Below are positions 61,083 to 64,000 of a stretch of 64,000 nucleotides of DNA, piece by piece (position 1 is the first letter of the stretch; each line of letters opens with the position of its first letter). The notes beneath the pieces are model-generated. The model searched no databases, had not been told where the DNA came from, and worked only from the letters and a program-made list of their open reading frames with translations. The position numbers and the translations under genes were made by a program. The DNA is from ZC4RG35 sp036375695 (GTDB lineage: Bacteria; Actinomycetota; Acidimicrobiia; Spongiisociales; ZC4RG35), in contig DASVBU010000037.1 of the NCBI GenBank assembly GCA_036375695.1, positions 25,796-89,795 on the forward strand, in the 5' to 3' direction.

Positions 61083-61805
61083 TCACGATGCACCCCTGAT
61101 CTGCGACACCCGGACGTAGTCGTAGTTGGGGCCCTCGACCATCTCGGCGAAGACGACCAGCCGCTCGCGGGCGGAGAACTTGGGGTTGCACGTGATCAAG
61201 GTCACCCAGGCACCGGGCCTCGGATCGGTGACCCAGACGTCGGTGGGCTTGACGATCAGTGTCTCCCTCACCTCGTAGACATGGGTACCGGCCACGGATT
61301 CGATCTCGATCCGGTCACCGGGCTCGAGGAGATCCAGGTTGTGGAAGGGGCGTCCGTAGGTGGTGCGATGGCCCGCGATCACCGAGTTGCCGGGCTGACC
61401 CGGCAGGGGCGTCCGGGGCATGTGACCAGGGCCCTTGTTGAGGATCGGGCGCTCGGTGCCGGAGAAGACCACCGCCTCGACGTCGATGCTGGGGATCCGG
61501 ATGAACGCCACGGGCTCTCCGTGGACGGGCTCAGGCTCGCCGTACAGGGTGACGGTATCGGGGATGTCCGGTGGCAGCACGCCCCCGACGAGCTCACCGG
61601 TCTCGAACTCCTCCTCTTCGGCCTCGGCCTCGCCCAGTGAGTCCTCGAACTCGTCTGCCGCCTGCACCTGGAGACGACGGTTGAGGAAGTCCGTGCCGAC
61701 GAGCTGCCACCCGACGTAGCCGCCGATGAGCACGCCGGCCCAGATCAGGGCCCAAGCGACGATTTGGATCCTGCGAAGCAGGCGCCCCCTGCTCGTCTCC
61801 GCCAC
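61083..61805 (-). CDS. class E/D-type sortase
   Basis: A 240-residue transpeptidase. One N-terminal span (about 12-32) and an acidic linker precede the sortase beta-barrel. The catalytic His is in SVIAGHRTTYGRPFHNLD, the Cys in VTLITCNPKFSARERLVVF, with the Arg in the same stretch. The TLITC form suits class E of high-GC actinobacteria. Start GTG at 61805 overlaps the enoyl-CoA hydratase stop by one base and has GAGG six bases upstream; GTG at 61820 is an alternative. No protein with a sorting signal is encoded in the window, so the substrate lies elsewhere. Confidence 0.9.
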   Translation of the reverse strand: MAETSRGRLLRRIQIVAWALIWAGVLIGGYVGWQLVGTDFLNRRLQVQAADEFEDSLGEAEAEEEEFETGELVGGVLPPDIPDTVTLYGEPEPVHGEPVAFIRIPSIDVEAVVFSGTERPILNKGPGHMPRTPLPGQPGNSVIAGHRTTYGRPFHNLDLLEPGDRIEIESVAGTHVYEVRETLIVKPTDVWVTDPRPGAWVTLITCNPKFSARERLVVFAEMVEGPNYDYVRVSQIRGAS

Positions 61806-62575
61806 TACCGCCCTCGCCACTCCGGGCGGCGCTTCTCCAGGAACGCGGCCACACCCTCGGCGGCGTCCTCGGTGGCCGTGACCGCGGTCAGACCCGCCTG
61901 GAGCCGGTCGAGGGCGGTATCGAAATCGGTGTCGGCGACGCCGTAGAAGGTGTCGCGCCCGAGCATCGTGACCGCCGGGCTCTTGGAGACGAGGGCTTCG
62001 ACCACTCGATCCACCTCGGCGTCCAAATCATCGCGGGCCACCACCCTGCTCACGGCGCCAAGGGCCAGCGCCTCCTGCGGTGTGATCAGCCGTCCCGTCA
62101 ACATCAGCTCCAGCACCGCCTTGCGGGGCATCGCCCGCATCAGCACCGCGGAGATCATCATCGGCCACAGACCGACGCCGATCTCCGGCGTCCCGAGCCG
62201 GGCATCGTCGACGGAGATGGTGATGTCACAAGCAACGGCCAGCCCGAAGCCGCCGGCGAGGGCGTCGCCGTTGACCCTCGCCACGGTGGGCTTGCCGCCG
62301 CGGATCATCATGCGGAAGAGATCGGCCAGACGCCCCCTCTCCTTGTGCAGGCCGATGGGGTCGTCGGCGAACGAGCCGCTCAGGTCGCCGCCCGCGGAGA
62401 AGGCCCGGTCACCGGCGCCGGTGTAGACGATCACCCGGACGTCCGGGTCGGCCAACGCATCTGCGGTGGCCTCGCATAGCCCCTCCATGGCTTCGACCGA
62501 CATCGGGTTGCGACGATCGGGGTCGTCGACGGTCACGGTGGCTCTGGGCCCTGATTTGTCCAGCCGAATGGGCAC
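61805..62575 (-). CDS. enoyl-CoA hydratase/isomerase family protein
   Basis: A 256-residue crotonase-fold enzyme. FSAGGDLSGSFADD carries one oxyanion-hole segment and VNGDALAGGFGLAVACDITI the second. The Glu-type catalytic stretch is LGTPEIGVGLWPMM; the second acid typical of true hydratases is not evident, so the exact reaction is uncertain. The GTG start has GGAGG six bases before it. It leads directly into the sortase gene. Confidence 0.88.
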   Translation of the reverse strand: MPIRLDKSGPRATVTVDDPDRRNPMSVEAMEGLCEATADALADPDVRVIVYTGAGDRAFSAGGDLSGSFADDPIGLHKERGRLADLFRMMIRGGKPTVARVNGDALAGGFGLAVACDITISVDDARLGTPEIGVGLWPMMISAVLMRAMPRKAVLELMLTGRLITPQEALALGAVSRVVARDDLDAEVDRVVEALVSKSPAVTMLGRDTFYGVADTDFDTALDRLQAGLTAVTATEDAAEGVAAFLEKRRPEWRGR

Positions 62576-62604
62576 CTGCTGCCTCCAAGTCGGGCGTGGC
62601 CTGA

Positions 62605-62610
62605 TAGCGT
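62605..62610 (+). promoter_or_regulatory. leaderless-type -10 box of the DUF5317 gene
   Basis: TAGCGT ends six bases before the ATG, with no ribosome site. Confidence 0.5.
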
Positions 62611-62616
62611 CGCCTC

Positions 62617-63216
62617 ATGCTATGGCTCGCTCTGGTTCTGTTCATCGCATTGGCTATAGCCGTGATCCGGGGCGGTCGCCTGGTCAACCTTGGAGACATC
62701 GAGCTCAAGGGCTGGTGGCTCCTGTTCATCGCCCTCGGTCTCCAGGCCGGGACCAACTGGCTGCCCGAGAGCGCCTCGGGGCTGGGCGTCCCGATGATGC
62801 TCCTCTCCTATGTCCTGCTCATCGGGATGGTCTTGATGAACCGATCCAAGCCCGGGATGTGGATCACCGGGCTCGGGGTCCTCGCCAACCTCACGGTCAT
62901 CGCCCTCAACGGGGGCATGCCGGTCCTGGCGGGTGCGGCGGAGGTGGCGTCCGGGTTCACGATCACGGAGCCCGACCTCAGTGGCAGCTACAAGCACATC
63001 CTCCTCGACGAGACGTCGCGACTCACCTTCTTCGCCGACGTCATCCCGCTCCGGATCGCCGGGATCGGTGAGGTGATCAGCCTCGGCGACATCTTCCTCG
63101 CCCTCGGGCTGGGCATCTTCCTCGAATACGAGTTGCGCCGACCCCGTCGCTACTTCAGACGCGGGGCGCAGGCAGAGTCGGGCACGGCGCACCGGCAGAG
63201 CCGCGGCCAGCCGTAG
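62617..63216 (+). CDS. DUF5317 membrane protein
   Basis: A 199-residue protein with five or so hydrophobic segments: LALVLFIALAIAVIRGG, GWWLLFIALGLQAGTNWLP, LGVPMMLLSYVLLIGMVLMN and LGVLANLTVIALNGGMPV, the last with the conserved NGGMPV of DUF5317. SRLTFFADVIPL and IGEVISLGDIFLALGLG follow. The function is unknown. It is convergent with the HD-domain gene, ending one base before that gene's stop. Confidence 0.85.
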   Translation: MLWLALVLFIALAIAVIRGGRLVNLGDIELKGWWLLFIALGLQAGTNWLPESASGLGVPMMLLSYVLLIGMVLMNRSKPGMWITGLGVLANLTVIALNGGMPVLAGAAEVASGFTITEPDLSGSYKHILLDETSRLTFFADVIPLRIAGIGEVISLGDIFLALGLGIFLEYELRRPRRYFRRGAQAESGTAHRQSRGQP

Positions 63217-63217
63217 A

Positions 63218-64000
63218 TCAGACCCGGGCCGGCGGGGTGAGCTGGCGCCGGTGCTCGAGGACGCGACGCAGCGACGCCACCACGTCGGGGTCGTAGTCGT
63301 AGGCGGCTCCGGCGTGGAGGCTCTCCAAGGCGGCGAGTGGGGTCTGCCGGTCCTCGTTGACCTTCCAGTCGTAGGCCGCGGCCACCTTGATGATCCGGGA
63401 GACGATGGACACGTCCGGGTCGTCCTGTTGTCCCGGTCTGCGGAAGGGCTCGTACTGTTGACGCACGTGGTCGGCGACACGCTCGAGATAGGGCGATTCG
63501 GCGATGATCTCTGCGCTCCACCGGGCGATGTCATCTTCGGTGTATCCCATCTTGAGGACCTGGGGCTCGTTGAGGCTGATGCGCCCGATGTCGTGCATCA
63601 AGGAGGCGAACTCGACCTGTTCGACCAGAGTCGGCCCGAGACCCATCTCTTTGGCGATGGCCGTCGCTAGGGACGTGGTGCGGTCGGCGTGGCCGTCGAC
63701 GGCGAGACCCGATACCTCGGGGATACGGGCCAGGGCCCGGATGGTCTGCTTGTACGTGACCTTGGTCTCCTGGAAGCGCCGGAAAGCGGCGTGGGCGAAG
63801 GAGTACGGGAGCAGGGCGATGGGCAGTGCCCACCACTCGAGCGGTCCGAACAACTCGCCGAAGAGGGCGCCGGTGAGGACCAGGCCTGCGAACACGTTCA
63901 GGTCCTGGACGAAGGCACGGGCCATGTACGAGCGTGAAAGGTCCCTCGGCCCGATGACCAGGAGAGAACGGACCAGGACCTCGACCGCGGCCCAGGCGAC
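63218..64000 (-). CDS. HD-domain phosphohydrolase-like membrane protein, 5' end beyond window
   Basis: At least 260 residues; the reading frame stays open from an ATG at 63925 to the window edge (VAWAAVEVLVRSLLVIGPRD...), and that stretch is hydrophobic and in keeping with the membrane region, so the gene probably continues outside. After two or more spans, the HD domain reads GLAVDGHADRTTSLATAIAKEMGLG, then FASLMHDIGRISLNEP (HD pair) and VADHVRQQYEPFRRPG. It resembles the HD-GYP relatives that cut cyclic dinucleotides, but the GYP motif is not obvious, so the substrate is open. Confidence 0.8.
   Translation of the reverse strand, partial: VAWAAVEVLVRSLLVIGPRDLSRSYMARAFVQDLNVFAGLVLTGALFGELFGPLEWWALPIALLPYSFAHAAFRRFQETKVTYKQTIRALARIPEVSGLAVDGHADRTTSLATAIAKEMGLGPTLVEQVEFASLMHDIGRISLNEPQVLKMGYTEDDIARWSAEIIAESPYLERVADHVRQQYEPFRRPGQQDDPDVSIVSRIIKVAAAYDWKVNEDRQTPLAALESLHAGAAYDYDPDVVASLRRVLEHRRQLTPPARV

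Noticed and set aside
63218..63925. HD-domain protein starting at ATG 63925
   Set aside because: The frame is open upstream to the window edge and encodes further membrane-like sequence, so the true start probably lies outside.

Overview
The window is a gene-dense, GC-rich (roughly two-thirds G+C by eye) stretch of bacterial chromosome carrying 77 protein genes and three tRNAs. No insertion sequence, prophage, CRISPR array or rRNA was seen. Several markers point to the Actinomycetota: a WhiB-family Fe-S regulator, a DUF3107 gene, a long Arg-rich insertion in Rho, DUF222/HNH, DUF4349 and class E sortase genes, and the tRNA-Gln/glmU/prs and galU/moeA/moaC groupings. The mix (AbrB-type regulator, SipW/TasA-like pair, DUF5317) suggests Acidimicrobiia or another deep-branching actinobacterial class. 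That placement is an inference.

Layout. 1-3.6 kb: rpmE, rho, thrC and an MgtC-like gene, all on the minus strand, then tRNA-Arg. 4-10 kb: a bactofilin-like protein, a PhoU plus Na/Pi cotransporter pair, then Ku facing a yqeY-ligC-vanZ operon (end joining), whiB, and small genes. 10-19.7 kb: housekeeping, with a sugar dehydrogenase-like protein, glmU-prs behind tRNA-Gln, tatD-rsmA-ispE with 4-bp overlaps, AbrB, rsmI, and a lipoprotein with an HExxH motif. 19.8-32 kb is the most regulatory part. It holds a methyltransferase, a 64-aa ORF, a large NB-ARC/TPR regulator, a divergent YCII/ECF42 sigma pair, a compact OLD-type ATPase-nuclease, Hsp20, and an ABC exporter fused by overlaps to a two-component system.

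32-34 kb: a degenerate TPP-riboswitch-like element with no thiamine gene behind it, a conserved hypothetical gene, and a TasA-like secreted protein with its SipW signal peptidase. 34-40.6 kb: tRNA-Ala, then a SepX-like membrane protein, moaC, moeA, galU, plsY, uppP and dapB. 40.6-55 kb: nitrogen and aldehyde metabolism (two class III aminotransferases, aldehyde dehydrogenase, ureohydrolase, DAO-type oxidoreductase), two MFS transporters, and an ArsR regulator with a visible operator. 55-61 kb: an Fe-S group in which Mrp and a SufR-like sensor diverge, followed by aconitase and a TlpA thioredoxin. 61-64 kb: sortase, enoyl-CoA hydratase, a DUF5317 protein, and an HD-domain protein cut by the window edge.

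How genes are expressed. Many operons are joined by ATGA, GTGA or TGATG overlaps, implying translational coupling. Fourteen operon-leading genes have a TANNNT hexamer 6-9 bases before the start codon and no ribosome binding site, which is the pattern of leaderless mRNAs. Starts were moved from the longest ORF wherever a ribosome binding site, overlap or family alignment favoured a shorter form. GTG and TTG starts are common.
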